Assembly: GCA_000507305.1 (NCBI GenBank)
Contig: DF240452.1
Location: 113,145 to 177,144 of the forward strand
From: Breviolum minutum Mf 1.05b.01
Lineage: Eukaryota; Sar; Dinophyceae; Suessiales; Symbiodiniaceae
Direction of reading: 5' to 3'
Length of the DNA: 64,000 nucleotides
The translations under genes and the position numbers were made by a program. Under the pieces are notes generated by a model. The model was not told the DNA's origin, searched no databases, and worked only from the letters and a program-made list of their open reading frames with translations. Shown piece after piece: positions 21,669-32,886 of this stretch (within the stretch, counting starts at the first letter, position 1; every line of letters starts with the position of its first letter).

Positions 21669-23566
21669 CATTCCAGTTGACCCTTTTTCCTGGGAAGCGT
21701 TGAAATCGAAAACAACATATATAGTGGTAACAGGGCAGAGAGTCACAAAAACACAATTGAAGGGGCCAAAAGTACGAGTCACATGGGTACTGCTTTTTCA
21801 TTGCAATGGATGGTGAATAATAGATCCAAGGTGCGAGTGGAGACATGGCGCTTTATTCGTGGAGTTATAGAATCGTCGTACCGTATATAGTTTTGCCGGG
21901 GTGAGGTTGCATGGTTTTAACAGGACATTTGTGTATGGAAGTTTTGGAATGCCCACAATTCAGTGTTTGTTGGTGAAACATTATTTTGGCATTTTGCCAA
22001 CAATCCGTTCATGTGTAGTAATGTGGTAGTAGTGCAGACTGTCACTTGCATTGGAGCAGGAACCAACATGTCATCTTACAATTTTTAACAACAACACACC
22101 TGGAAAGATGGTACAATTTCCATATCTCTTGTTCATGATGTCAAGAAACACGTTTCTTCCAGAGGCTTTGCACATGGGGAAGAAGAATTGACTGCTGCCA
22201 GAGAGCCCAACGGTGCAGGAGCCAAAATGCTGGAATGGTGGGCCTTTCTCACAAGAATCCATCCAAAAAAGCACAAAGAGACTCCAAATGTTTCAATGAA
22301 ATAGAGAAATGAAATCATGGATATAGAGAGTACTTGAGTTTTGTTTGGCTATGTAGTACTGGTGGAAGATTTTTTTCTTGATTTATTCAGGTGCAGTTTT
22401 TCACTGCAACCTTTCTGCGTGCCGTTGCGCAACTCGCCGTTTTGAAAGGACAGGAGAAGGAGATCCGAGAAGTTCTGCCAAGGACCGGGTGGTGGCCCCC
22501 AAAGAAAGAAACATCCTTGATCATCCTTGCACAAAATATGGCAGGGCACACAGAGACATTTTGTTTAAATGGGGATTTCTTACAAAAGATATCAGAAAAA
22601 TACCCACTTGACAATGGATTTGACCTGTTTTTGAGGGGAAATGATATCACAATGCATTGGTCATTTGACTCCACCCCTTGAATCTGAAAGTGGTGATACT
22701 GATGGCGCTGCAGTTCTGCAACGGATGTATCAAGTTCAACATGGATGATGGTATAATATGAATGTATCCTTTATGTATAATTACTTCACATGTATTTATA
22801 TAATCTTTATATATAGATACTGGTACGTATCGAACTGACTGTTATATACCTGGAACCGATTTGTCCTTTGTTTTACCTCCAAAAAGAAGGGTTTTTTCCA
22901 ATCAACATACGTAAAACAGGTAAAGATGAGGTTGCGCAGCGTTCCCAAATATGACCAGGAGGAATGAATCCCCTTATTTTGGGATAGTCCGTCCTGTTTT
23001 TACAGTATATATATATATATTTATACATATGTGTCTCTCCCTCTCTCTCTCTCTATATTTATATATATTTGAAATTTGTGCTAGTCTTTTGATCTTACGT
23101 CCTTTGGTAAGCTAAGATGGTTGGCCGGCTCGAAATGCTGGCAGTTGTGGATGTACTTTGTTTGTAGAATGAAGTAGTCTTGTTGCTATCTATGCTTTTT
23201 CCGAAGGGTATATGCTAGAGACCCCAGTCACCATCTAGTGACCCTACTGAGTTGTGCTTTTTGCACGACATATCTATATATATATATATCTTTATATATA
23301 TATATACAAGGTGTGATTTTAACATATCGGCTACAGTACATTCATTATATACAGCTCTTAACTCTCCATCCTCCCTATCGTCACCATGTGAAACGCGTGC
23401 CGATTGTGTGAACAAGGCGCTTCAAACACGATTTATGTCGACGCTGGGAGGCTAATGGCACCTGTTTCAAAGGCTCTGTGGTGGCGGAAGGGATATGCAT
23501 AGCTCAGGATATGTTAGGCTTCAAGGCACAATGCTGTTTAATGAATCCATGCTTTTCAAACGTAAG
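21669..23566. other. mostly unassigned; one possible exon at 22391
   Basis: An acceptor at 22390 is followed by two open frames (VQFFTATFLRAVAQLAVLKG or AVFHCNLSACRCATRRFERT); I cannot choose between them. TA-rich tracts lie at 23006-23022 and 23273-23307. Confidence 0.4.
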
Positions 23567-24126
23567 GGAGTTTTGATTGAAGGGCTCAACGAACAGCAAG
23601 TGAGAGAGGAAGGTGAGAATTCATGGACCTTCCGCCAGCCCCCGTCAACATGCTCCCCTCACAAACAAGGATTTTATGAGAACTGGAAGCCGTTATTTCT
23701 GCAGTGCCTGCTAAAAACTCATACATGGTGCCTCAACCTCGACTCCCTTTTTGTGTTTAATTTGGAAACCACAACTATTTTGGACTATGACTATGTTGGT
23801 TGGTAATGCCTTTTCCGTGTTTCAATTTTTCTTTTGCTGAACAAATCACATTCCCGATCAAGAAATTGAAAGTTGAAAAGGTAAAAACTGGAGATGAAAC
23901 CGTGAAGTAAAAAAATATCTCAACGACTCATGAATGATTTGACCAATTTTTGATGTCACGCCAGGGTGTGTTTGAGGTTTCACGCCAGGCTCAAGGACTC
24001 CCTCCATCTCCAACCTTTGCAGGCGAAGAGTGTACCTTTGCCCATGGAGAAGCAGAGCTGCAGAAAAAAGACATCAAGGCTACCGTTTCTGGTAGCAGAT
24101 TTTGGGATGATCCTCGGGGATATTGA
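23567..24126 (+). CDS. 3' end of a CCCH zinc-finger protein gene
   Basis: The terminal exon 24023-24126 follows a strong acceptor (ccaacctttgcag) and reads EECTFAHGEAELQKKDIKA to a TGA. CTFAHGEAEL is the C-x3-H second half of a CCCH (tristetraprolin-like) RNA-binding finger. The first Cys pair must be on an upstream exon. A candidate preceding exon, 23567-23612 (GVLIEGLNEQQVREE, gt donor), has the right phase but contains no Cys, so another exon may lie between. CCCH proteins usually act in mRNA binding and turnover. The gene ends 166 bp before the next ATG on the same strand. Confidence 0.5.
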
Positions 24127-24291
24127 CAGTGAATAGACTTATAGAATTTCATAGCTGAGAACTAAGGAACATTTGTTCTTTGGAACTGCTACAGGCTGAA
24201 TTTTCTAAATCCTTTTGTTGCAAACACCAAGGAACAAGTGTGTTTCATTTAACGTCATGTACACCAGCTGCATCTGACTCTGAGGGAGGAC

Positions 24292-25596
24292 ATGTTTTGC
24301 ATTGTTGCACCTTCGGATAATCCCATTTGGTTCAAGCCTCCCCTTAGCTCAATCTGTGTTCACAGTGGTGCAGGCCAAGCGCAAATGGTGACTCCAAAGC
24401 ACCCTGAGGAGAAGGCACCTCTCGATGAGAGCGACTCTACAGACTCAGACTCTGGTGACCTGCTGCGTGCCAAAACTGAGCATCAGGAGGCAGCATCAGA
24501 CTCTGAGGACGGTTTTGTTCTCCAAAGGACGGGCACCGTAAAGGATGGTAGACAGACCATTGAGCCCGCAATGGTGTCCTCGAACCAGGAATTCAGGGTC
24601 AAGAACACCTTCATCGAGGTGGATGTGGAAAGAACGGAGTCTGATCAGTCTTGCCCAGACCGTACACGGTCCGATCCGTCAGGTAGCAGATTTCCACTGC
24701 CAGGACTACCAAAAAAATTGGTTCCGAGAGTGTCAGCAGTGCCAGAGGAGCAGGTGACGGCGGCAGCTGAGTCTGATTCTGATGAGTGTGGTCAAGATCT
24801 GTCCGAAAGGTTGGAGACCTATGACCACTTCTCTGCCAGCCAGCAGCCGCTTGAAGGATACCTGGGCCCTCATATGCACATGCCGGAGATGGGGATGCCA
24901 ATGATGGCGCCAATGATGGTTGGAATGCCACAGATGGGTCTAGACTACGGTGCTTGGGCAGATCAATCTCATGCTGAAGTACTTCCAAAGGCTCCACCCC
25001 AGATGGAAGGACAAGCTCCACCCTTTGGAATGCTGCACAGCTTCCACAAGGAGGTGAGGGGCTTTGGCTTGGCTAGCAATGATCTTCGCCAGTTTACGAA
25101 GGGCCAGGATTATGAAGGCAGACTCTCCGTCATCTCCGGTTCCGAGGTCCAAAAGGGAGGTGTACAAAGATATTTGATGCAATTCTCATATGGCGAACTC
25201 ACGAAAGCAGATGGCATTGGGTTTGTGTTCGCATCGCGAGTTCCATGCGCAAAGAATATCCAAAAAATTGTCTCGGTCTTCGTGAATCAGCGCGGGCGCA
25301 TTTGCATGCGAGTTTTTGGTGACATTCTCAAGGCGAAGAAGCATGTGAGAGCGCTGCAAGTGGGCGACTGGGTCGAAATGGTGGTTGACCTCGAGAACAG
25401 CATAGCCACCTTCAAGGTTTGGCCCTATGAAACGGTTGCAAGTGGTTTTCCAGAGCCCGAATCCATCGCAGAGTTTAACTATGGGAAGAGGTTGGCACAG
25501 GCCCAGCAACTGGCGTCCAAGCCTGTGAAGTTGAATGTGGGGCATTTTGCCTGTGTGATTCAGAATGTGGGAGTTACAGTCACGATGGGCTCTTGA
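24292..25596 (+). CDS. single-exon protein with SPRY/ConA-like C-terminal domain
   Basis: A 434-aa uninterrupted ORF, far longer than any exon nearby. Residues 40-80 are acidic and Ser-rich. FRVKNTFIEVD (101-111) resembles a KNTFI segment I recall from many dinoflagellate proteins. Residues 194-217 are Met/Pro-rich. The C-terminal ~185 residues (250-434) have the beta-strand pattern of a SPRY/concanavalin-like fold, with DGIGFVFASRV, GDWVEMVVDLENSIATFKVW and the closing HFACVIQNVGVTVTM. Met32 at 24385 is an alternative start: a spliced-leader-like stretch (CCCATTTGGTTCAAG) at about 24322-24336 would then lie in the 5' UTR. Partners and function are unknown. Confidence 0.8.
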   Translation: MFCIVAPSDNPIWFKPPLSSICVHSGAGQAQMVTPKHPEEKAPLDESDSTDSDSGDLLRAKTEHQEAASDSEDGFVLQRTGTVKDGRQTIEPAMVSSNQEFRVKNTFIEVDVERTESDQSCPDRTRSDPSGSRFPLPGLPKKLVPRVSAVPEEQVTAAAESDSDECGQDLSERLETYDHFSASQQPLEGYLGPHMHMPEMGMPMMAPMMVGMPQMGLDYGAWADQSHAEVLPKAPPQMEGQAPPFGMLHSFHKEVRGFGLASNDLRQFTKGQDYEGRLSVISGSEVQKGGVQRYLMQFSYGELTKADGIGFVFASRVPCAKNIQKIVSVFVNQRGRICMRVFGDILKAKKHVRALQVGDWVEMVVDLENSIATFKVWPYETVASGFPEPESIAEFNYGKRLAQAQQLASKPVKLNVGHFACVIQNVGVTVTMGS

Positions 25597-27519
25597 TCAA
25601 CCAAGACTTTGTGAGGCTTAGATTCGTCACAACCGTTGTTCCATTCAAGCCTGTTCTCAGTTCCATGATTTCTCTTGCATCTAGAATCCAGGCTGTCAGC
25701 AGACGGCAGCTGGCGAATTGCTGGCTTCGCTTGTCATATACACATGGTCTCACCTCTCGCAAGGTAGTCGAAGAAGCAGCACCACTTCTTTTGCTTTTTT
25801 TTTCTGAACAGAGATATAACATGTACAGCTCTGTCATGCAAACTAATAGTTGCCATAGCAACATATACCGCTTCGCCGACTTTTGTCCGAAAGCAAAAAA
25901 CCATTTGGGAATCAAGATCACTTGTTTTTTTGTTTTTCTTCCCTGTGGTTGAACGATTTTGTGTGTTTTCGATTATTTCAATCAAAGCATCATGATGAAG
26001 GAAGCCAGACTTTGGAAGCACAGACTTGTCACTTGAACCATTGTTGGAGAGATGGCAATTATTATGCTGGGACTGATTGATAGTGCAATTTCACCATGGA
26101 TTTGTAGGTTGACCGGCCAAAAATATATCCACACTAAAGTGAGACCTGCATGTCCCCATCATAGAACAATATCATAGATATAGATCTCATGATCTGTGAA
26201 ATTGTTTGAATTGATAACGATCCCCAAAATTTTATTGATATTCAATGCTACTCAGTGATACTCATCTATCCACCCATTGCCCCACTTTGGCCAGGGGAAT
26301 GTGAAACTTCACCAGGGTCCTTCTTGGGAAGCAGGGCCAGAGGTGAGACCGGGGGGAAGCATTTTGGTAGGAAATCTTGGTTGGTTGATTGGGTTCCTTA
26401 TAGGGTGGAGTTCACGGTTTTCTTGCGGATTCTTGCGCAACAGTCACAATATATATGTTCCTTGATTGTTTTTGAGTAAGGGACAAGGCTACACCCAACC
26501 TGAACCACCAAGGCACCCCCTGTCCGAAAGAACTTGTTTGTAGAAACCCATTTCAGTATTGGAGGTTTGGACAGATAAAACTTAGCAACCTAAGCCAGTG
26601 TGGCCTCCTGGTTATGACAAAATCTTTGGTGTAGCAACAACCCACATGATTGACCTTGTCATCAGAGTCCACTCCCTGCCTCAAAGAACTAAGAACATGT
26701 TGGTAGTGGAGTCTTATTGTGAGTTGTACAATTCGTTTCAGCTGACAATTGCTAGCCTTAGCAAAACGGAAGGCTTATCGTTTTGATTGCTGTTTTTTTC
26801 TGTGAACCCCGATGGCATCACCGCAAACCATGCTGCTTTTTGTTCACTCCCACCCGATGGCCCCTATTGTTTCTTACCAGGTGAAAGCTTGGCGCAAAAA
26901 GATTTGAAATCCAGGACTGAGCTGAGTTTCACCTCGCCAGGTTGGCCTCCCAAAAGATGTTAAACTGAAATCAAGGACAGCCAGGATCAGTTCATTAACG
27001 ATAGAAGCAAGGTCATCAGACAATTAACTACCAGCTATAGGCCCTAGGTATGATGAACTCTGAACAAAGGTGTGTTGGAGTTTCCAAAATCTTCAGATTA
27101 TCACTGGGTATAACTGGGGGAGGAAGCTCCCAGTGTTCTCTTCAACGATTTCTGTTAATTAAAACCAATCTCACATGACAATGTCATCCCCCCAGCAACC
27201 AGGAATGGCACATCTTCCAAGTCGGACTTATAGAAAAGGTGGCCACCAAGGGTGTGACCTCTCACCTTTGACAACAGCTCAAGGTGGTAGAATACCAGAC
27301 AATGAGAGCTTTCCCGAGTTTTCTCGGGCTGTTTCTTCAAATGTTAAAATACAATAAAATACAAATATATCGTGATCAAAATGCAAATATTACATATGTT
27401 TCTCAATCCAACAGGGGATTGATTATTGGTTCCAAAGAAGCTAGTCGGTAGAGTGTGGTAACTGTTAGGGTCCAGCAAATGTTGAAGTAGATGGTCATCA
27501 TTGTCAATGACGGTAAGGT
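25597..27519. other. no supported gene; two weak exon candidates
   Basis: Possible exons begin after acceptors at 26311 (GPSWEAGPE, gt donor) and 26880 (ESLAQKDLKSRTELSFTSP). Neither could be linked to a gene. No repeat or RNA gene was recognised. Confidence 0.4.
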
Positions 27520-27800
27520 GGTCGCTTGTGACCCTACCTACCTTTTGGTCGCTTGTGACCCTACCTACCTCGTTGGGTAGGGTCGCAAGTGACCCGTTGG
27601 TGTTTTTTTTGTGGCCCTGCTCGCTCAAAAACACCTCGCACCGAATCCTTTTTTTGGTGGTCGCTTGTGACCCTACCTCTTCGGTAGGGTCGCAAGTGAC
27701 CATTTCCTGGCCCTGGCCATACCAAAACACCTTCCGTGACCCGACCTACATTCTGATCGCATATGACCCTACAGTCCAACTTGTCACCGTAAGCATAGGT

Positions 27801-28147
27801 TTTGTGTGGCAGGTGCAACAATTTCGATGCCTCTGAGATGTTCTCCCCTGACCCTATACATGCTGCTTGGGAAGTGTCAAATGGCTTTTGTGTGGCAGGT
27901 GCAACAATTTTGATGCCTCTGAGATGATCTCCCCTGACCCTATACATGCTTGTTGGGAAGGGTCGCAAGTGATTGACAGACTTTGTGAGGCCGGCGCAAT
28001 ATTTTCAATGCCTCCGAGAAGTACTTTGTGACGTAATGTTTGGCGACACTGGTGACCCTACTTGCTTTTTGTGTGGAAGGTGCAGATTTCAATGCCTCCG
28101 AGAAGTACTTTGTGACCCAATGTTTGGCGACACTGGTGACCCTACTT
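27801..28147 (+). repeat. ~86-bp tandem repeat, four diverged units
   Basis: Units start with TTTGTG(T/A)GG at 27801, 27887, about 27982 and 28068. Units 1-2 and 3-4 form two closer pairs. Each contains gatgcct(c) or caatgcct followed by ctgagatg or ccgagaagt, and later a TGACCCTA segment shared with the 19-base hairpin arm. The last unit runs into the assembly gap, so the array is longer than shown. Confidence 0.8.
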
Positions 28148-28874
28148 NNNNNNNNNNNNNNNNNNNNNNNNNNNNNNNNNNNNNNNNNNNNNNNNNNNNN
28201 NNNNNNNNNNNNNNNNNNNNNNNNNNNNNNNNNNNNNNNNNNNNNNNNNNNNNNNNNNNNNNNNNNNNNNNNNNNNNNNNNNNNNNNNNNNNNNNNNNNN
28301 NNNNNNNNNNNNNNNNNNNNNNNNNNNNNNNNNNNNNNNNNNNNNNNNNNNNNNNNNNNNNNNNNNNNNNNNNNNNNNNNNNNNNNNNNNNNNNNNNNNN
28401 NNNNNNNNNNNNNNNNNNNNNNNNNNNNNNNNNNNNNNNNNNNNNNNNNNNNNNNNNNNNNNNNNNNNNNNNNNNNNNNNNNNNNNNNNNNNNNNNNNNN
28501 NNNNNNNNNNNNNNNNNNNNNNNNNNNNNNNNNNNNNNNNNNNNNNNNNNNNNNNNNNNNNNNNNNNNNNNNNNNNNNNNNNNNNNNNNNNNNNNNNNNN
28601 NNNNNNNNNNNNNNNNNNNNNNNNNNNNNNNNNNNNNNNNNNNNNNNNNNNNNNNNNNNNNNNNNNNNNNNNNNNNNNNNNNNNNNNNNNNNNNNNNNNN
28701 NNNNNNNNNNNNNNNNNNNNNNNNNNNNNNNNNNNNNNNNNNNNNNNNNNNNNNNNNNNNNNNNNNNNNNNNNNNNNNNNNNNNNNNNNNNNNNNNNNNN
28801 NNNNNNNNNNNNNNNNNNNNNNNNNNNNNNNNNNNNNNNNNNNNNNNNNNNNNNNNNNNNNNNNNNNNNNNNNN
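28148..28874. other. assembly gap (727 N)
   Basis: An unbroken run of N inside the repeat locus. After it come 17-19-base direct repeats of the type gataaaaggaatgt (28875-28960). ORFs spanning the gap are not meaningful. Confidence 0.99.
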
Positions 28875-29213
28875 TGATAAAAGGAATGTTTTTGATAAAA
28901 GGAATGTAGTTGAAAGCATGGGCTGCAGAGGAGAGAAAAATTTGGATAAAAGGAAGTCAGGTAGGGTCGCACAAAGGCAAATGTTGTGTGGGCTATGTTG
29001 TTAGTGGTCGCTTGTGACCCTACCTATCTGTGTAGGTAGGGTCGCAAGTGACCGGGTAGTGTTTTCCCTAGTAGTGGTGGGTAGGGTCGCAAGTGACCAG
29101 GTGTAGTTTTGTGTGGTGGGCGCAGTAAAAAGAGGTAGGGTCGCAAGTGACCGTGTTTCTGGTTTTAAGGGGGTAGGGTCGCAGGTGACCGATAGGTAGG
29201 GTCGCAAGTGACC

Positions 29214-30594
29214 CCCGTACCGTCAATGACAGTCACTCAATGCATGCTTTGGATTCGTGTGACACCTTAGTTGTGACCCCGCCAAAAGTTCGCAGATAGT
29301 ACGGAGATTGCAGGGTAGTCTCGCCGACATTTGCATATACTTCTTGTTATTGTAGGTGTTGGAATGCAAAGGTTCCCCTGATAGATGCAGATGGCTTTTG
29401 AAAGGTATTCCTTTATGAAATGTTAGTTCACGTGATCACCAGGATGACCCTTTCGCGAAAGAAACATTCTTGACAAGAGCACATGTTGGGAAATTTGTCC
29501 ACAAATACATACCTGTAACATGTTTTAGGGTCGTTAAGGATTTTAGCAGGAGCAGAAACCAGTTCACTTCGTTTGTTCATTTTATTCGTTTGTGTCATAG
29601 TACGGACGAATTCAGAATATTGGTGTATTTATAAGGGAAGCCATTCAATGGTCAACCATTCTTCGTGTGACTCTAGACTCATTAAACCCATGATGATTTC
29701 AAGCTTCCGATTTGAGAGTTCGGTGTGAAATACATGGATCTTCGCGGCTGATGGGGGTGTCAGCCTAATTTTTCGCATGGATGCCCATGCGCTTGACAAT
29801 GCCAGATGTGGCTGTGGGCCAATGGCGAGTTGTACAGATGACTTTGTGAAGCGTAAAACAGAACAACCCGAGTCACAGCGTTGATCATGTATATATATAT
29901 ATATATACGACCAAACACTAACCCCAAAAACAGCTCGCGCCTAGAAACAAAGTAGGGGTTAGAAGTATTATCGTCCACCCNACAGATGACTTTGTGAAGC
30001 GTAAAACAGAACAACCCGAGTCACAGCGTTGATCATGTATATATATATATATATAGCCCAAAAACATCCCCAAAAACAGCTCGCGCCTGAACAAATAGGG
30101 GTTGAAGATTATCGTCACCCTGCACTTTATCATGATAACCTGGCTCTAAGGGGTTTTTGAAATAGCGGTTGGTTTCAGTGTTCAGGGGTCATGAGTAGCG
30201 CAAATGGGGTTACGACATTCGCCAATCGTTTTTGGAAGCACCTGAACTTCACGGACCGAAGAAGTGTCTCATCAGCTCTTGGGATTGGCCTTACAAGGTC
30301 ATTCCTGTCAGACATAGGCTTAGAATTTTCATGAAAAGATATTTTGGCTATTTGTTTTAAGTTCAGTTGGGAATGCTTGAATGATTTGAATGCCTCCCAA
30401 GAAGTGACTTCAATGAAAAATAATTCAGATTCCCGGGATGTATATATATTCTATTTATTTTATTGAGATTTATATGATATATTGTGTTTGATAAAGGTTT
30501 ATAGTGGGTCAGGATTCTTACTTTGATCACCTACCCGTTTTTGATAGTCATTCCATAGGCTTAGCCTTCAAAAAGTCCCTTCCACCGGCGCCAG
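29214..30594. other. no supported gene; duplicated segment around N
   Basis: Apart from the 29832-30120 duplication and TA tracts (29888-29907, 30038-30054) I see nothing assignable. Confidence 0.5.
29832..30120. repeat. ~145-bp direct duplication around a single N at 29981
   Basis: The segment from acagatgactttgtgaagcg at 29835 is repeated from 29982 with scattered one-base deletions. Examples are ctagaaacaaagtagg versus ctgaacaaatagg and agaagtatta versus gaagatta. The single N and the indel pattern point to overlapping contig ends where one copy carries sequencing errors. Confidence 0.8.
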
Positions 30595-30750
30595 GTAGAC
30601 CCGGGCCCCGATGTGAGCCGGGTCTCCAGCGGAGCTCTGTCGGCCAAACGACACACCTCCACTGTTTGGAGCACCCAATCGCAGGGAGTAGAGATGATAG
30701 AGTGGTATCTAACAAGGAAGGAAACTATAGAAGCGATGAACAAAAATTGA
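30595..30750 (+). CDS. candidate terminal exon, unknown protein
   Basis: A GC-rich island after the acceptor ggcgccag reads 51 codons (VDPGPDVSRVSSGALSAKRH, then GVEMIEWYLTRKE) to a TGA. Its base composition differs from the AT-rich flanks, which supports coding. Two other frames are also open here, so the frame rests on the AG|G boundary and phase. The product is unknown. Confidence 0.35.
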   Translation, partial: VDPGPDVSRVSSGALSAKRHTSTVWSTQSQGVEMIEWYLTRKETIEAMNKN

Positions 30751-32112
30751 TTGTAACTTGCAACCTTAACTACAACCCTGAAGTTCAAATTTGCAAAATG
30801 GATACTATAGTGAAATAATTGCTGCAGTATTAAAGACGAACGTGTTCAAATGTGGAGGAAAGTATTGGAAAGGGTGATGCTTTGGTTTAGCCTGAAAGGT
30901 TGAGCATTAGAGTGTCCAACTAAACTTCCTGGGACTGTTCAAATGGAGGGATCAGGATCCACAGTAGATAATCTGATGCCATGGATGCTGAATTTTTTGC
31001 TCTCGCCGATGATTTGTTTTGGAGGATTTTTGGATGACATCTTATATATGTGGAAACTCCTATGCACCCCCCCCTGGGCTACCTGGAATGTCGCTTTCAG
31101 TATCTTGCGGTACGGGGTGCCTTTTCGGCTGGTAGGCAGGTAAGAGGTTTTTGTGAAAGATGGTCCTCAGCCAGTATCCCCAATTGGACTTCATCGAATG
31201 GAAATCTGACTCGTTTGCCTGTAATCGACCATGGCCATGCTTGACAAAAAATCCATCATGTAAATGTTGATCGCATGGGGGTTTCCAATCACCTCATGGC
31301 GCCTAGGATGAAGCACATTCGTTAGACCACATTTTGGCGCGGCAGGTGGGGAAATGAAGGGGTTCCAGTTCAAGGGACAGATTTTTCTCCCAAAATGGAT
31401 GCATTTGGATAGGGGAAGTCTTGAGGAAATGTTCCATAGAAGGTCCCAAATTATATAGAGATACCTTTAATTAATAATTATTGTTGGTGAAAAGTTTAAT
31501 TTAAGCAGATGATTCACCAAATGGTTGTGTGGTACTCAAGCCTTTGGCACTTGTTAGGCTGTTAGGCTTTAGGGGAAGTACTTGCTGTACAGTGGGTTGA
31601 AACTCCCCCACGTCAACAGGAAGTGTCCTTCATTCGCTTGATTCAGGATGCAAGCCGCGGTTGAACAGAACACATTTGCATACATTTGATTGCTTGGATT
31701 TCGTCAACCTAATTACCCTCACAGAAAGAAGTATTTCTCACATTATTCTCACCACTGTCATTGCTGTCAAGATCAGATCCCAGTGATTTCCCGGGCAAAG
31801 TATGTATAAATGGATGGCCGTCCCCACAATAGGTGATCCAAATAAAGCGTGTGATTGATGTGCATATTGAGGTATATATGACTTTCTATTGTATGCGTTG
31901 CCGTTTTTTCATCTTACCAGAACTCCCCGTTATCAGTAAAAGAGAACCCCATGCTGGAGGTTTAATTCAATATTATCCTAGTATCAAAAAGGTCCAAAGG
32001 GGGTCCAAATATCTCAACTACAGTTCGGTCAAAACAAGCACTGTCTGAAGTTTCACACGCTTCTTGCTTTAGGCGTTTGGCTCTAGGCCTTCCGCCATTC
32101 CTTTTTTTCAGC
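30751..32112. other. no supported gene
   Basis: One possible short exon lies at about 31110-31130 (YLAVRGAFSAG before gtaggc). Otherwise nothing is recognised. Confidence 0.4.
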
Positions 32113-32886
32113 ATGAGAGAGCCAACCAGCGAGATGGATACAGAACAACCAGAAGATGCTCTTCTGCTTTCATCAGAGACATCTCAATCTTCCAAAAGAC
32201 CTTGGTTTCGTTGGGGGGTCGGCCTTGTGCTCCTTGGAGTCTCTTGGTGTCAAGACATGGTGACTAGGTCTAGGTCTCACCGATGTTAATTTTGTTTGAA
32301 AGATATAGGAATATATTGGAGATGTGGTAGTTTCACAAGCAAAGACTACAAAGTATTTTTGCCAGTCTAGGCAGAGTTGTGATTCCCACCACTTGTAGAT
32401 CCATTGTTTTAAACATTTTAAACCACTCTCATCTAATTACCTGCCGAGATCCCAGCAAAGAAAACATACAGATTTTTCACTCCAATAAAGGGGGTGCTAT
32501 TTCTTCAAACCCGGCGGCCATTCCAAAGATACGAATTCAACGAGTGAGAGACATTGCTTGATACGGATATGGCTAAATGAATCTCTATAGCTACTATTTT
32601 TCTGAATGGCGATATTGCACCCGTTCCACTTTAAGATAGAGGCTCAACTTTCACTGGCAGCTGTAATCCCTTGGGCAGTTGGATCAGGTATCATTCCACT
32701 AAACCACGCTTACAAGTTTTACAAGTGAACGCCTGATCGCTTTCGTTGGCAGCTGCAGGTTCTAGCTTTGACTTGTGCAGCTTATTGGAAGACCACATTG
32801 TCGCCCCGAGAAACGGCACAGACAGGAGATTTGGTGGAACTGGTGGAATCGATGCTTGGAGTACACATTATTGTTTGAAACGTTGA
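32113..32886 (+). CDS. small single-span membrane protein, two exons
   Basis: Exon 1 (32113-32248) starts at an ATG: MREPTSEMDTEQPEDALLLS, then a basic SKRPWFRW and a hydrophobic GVGLVLLGVSW. Exon 2 (32759-32886) follows a ctgcag acceptor and reads SSFDLCSLLEDHIVAPRNGT, then RFGGTGG, to a TGA. A gt donor (gtcaag) leaves one T that joins GT as TGC-class Cys (TGT), so the phases agree. The 87-aa product would be acidic at the N-terminus, with one membrane helix and an NGT glycosylation sequon after it, as in a type II membrane protein. The family is unknown. Confidence 0.42.

Larger units (their letters stand above)
27520..29213 (+). repeat. array of 19-base arms forming wobble-paired hairpins, with assembly gap
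   Basis: Two forms recur. The left arm GGTCGCTTGTGACCCTACC is at 27520, 27547, 27659 and 29006. The right arm GGTAGGGTCGCAAGTGACC is at 27576, 27683, 29035, 29080, 29134 and 29195, with a one-base variant at 29172 and truncated copies at 27961 and 28960. Left/right pairs at 27547/27576, 27659/27683 and 29006/29035 enclose loops of 10, 5 and 10 bases. Seventeen of 19 positions pair as Watson-Crick. Positions 5 and 10 are G.T and T.G in every exact pair, so the stem is complete only in plus-strand RNA. I know of no family with this structure. Confidence 0.85.

Noticed and set aside
23984-23999. GGCTCAAG at about 23992 as a relic spliced leader
   Set aside because: Only eight bases match and it lies inside the intron just before the CCCH terminal exon; one such match is expected by chance in a sequence this long.
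24611-25021. 136-codon minus-strand ORF inside the SPRY-like gene
   Set aside because: It overlaps a longer ORF with a recognisable C-terminal domain and has no motif of its own.
27973-29004. ORFs of 276-343 codons spanning 28148-28874
   Set aside because: Most of each ORF is the run of N; the flanks are tandem repeat sequence.
27520-29213. CRISPR-like array
   Set aside because: Units occur in both orientations with irregular spacing, flanked by minisatellite and in a eukaryotic context; there are no equal-length spacers and no cas genes.
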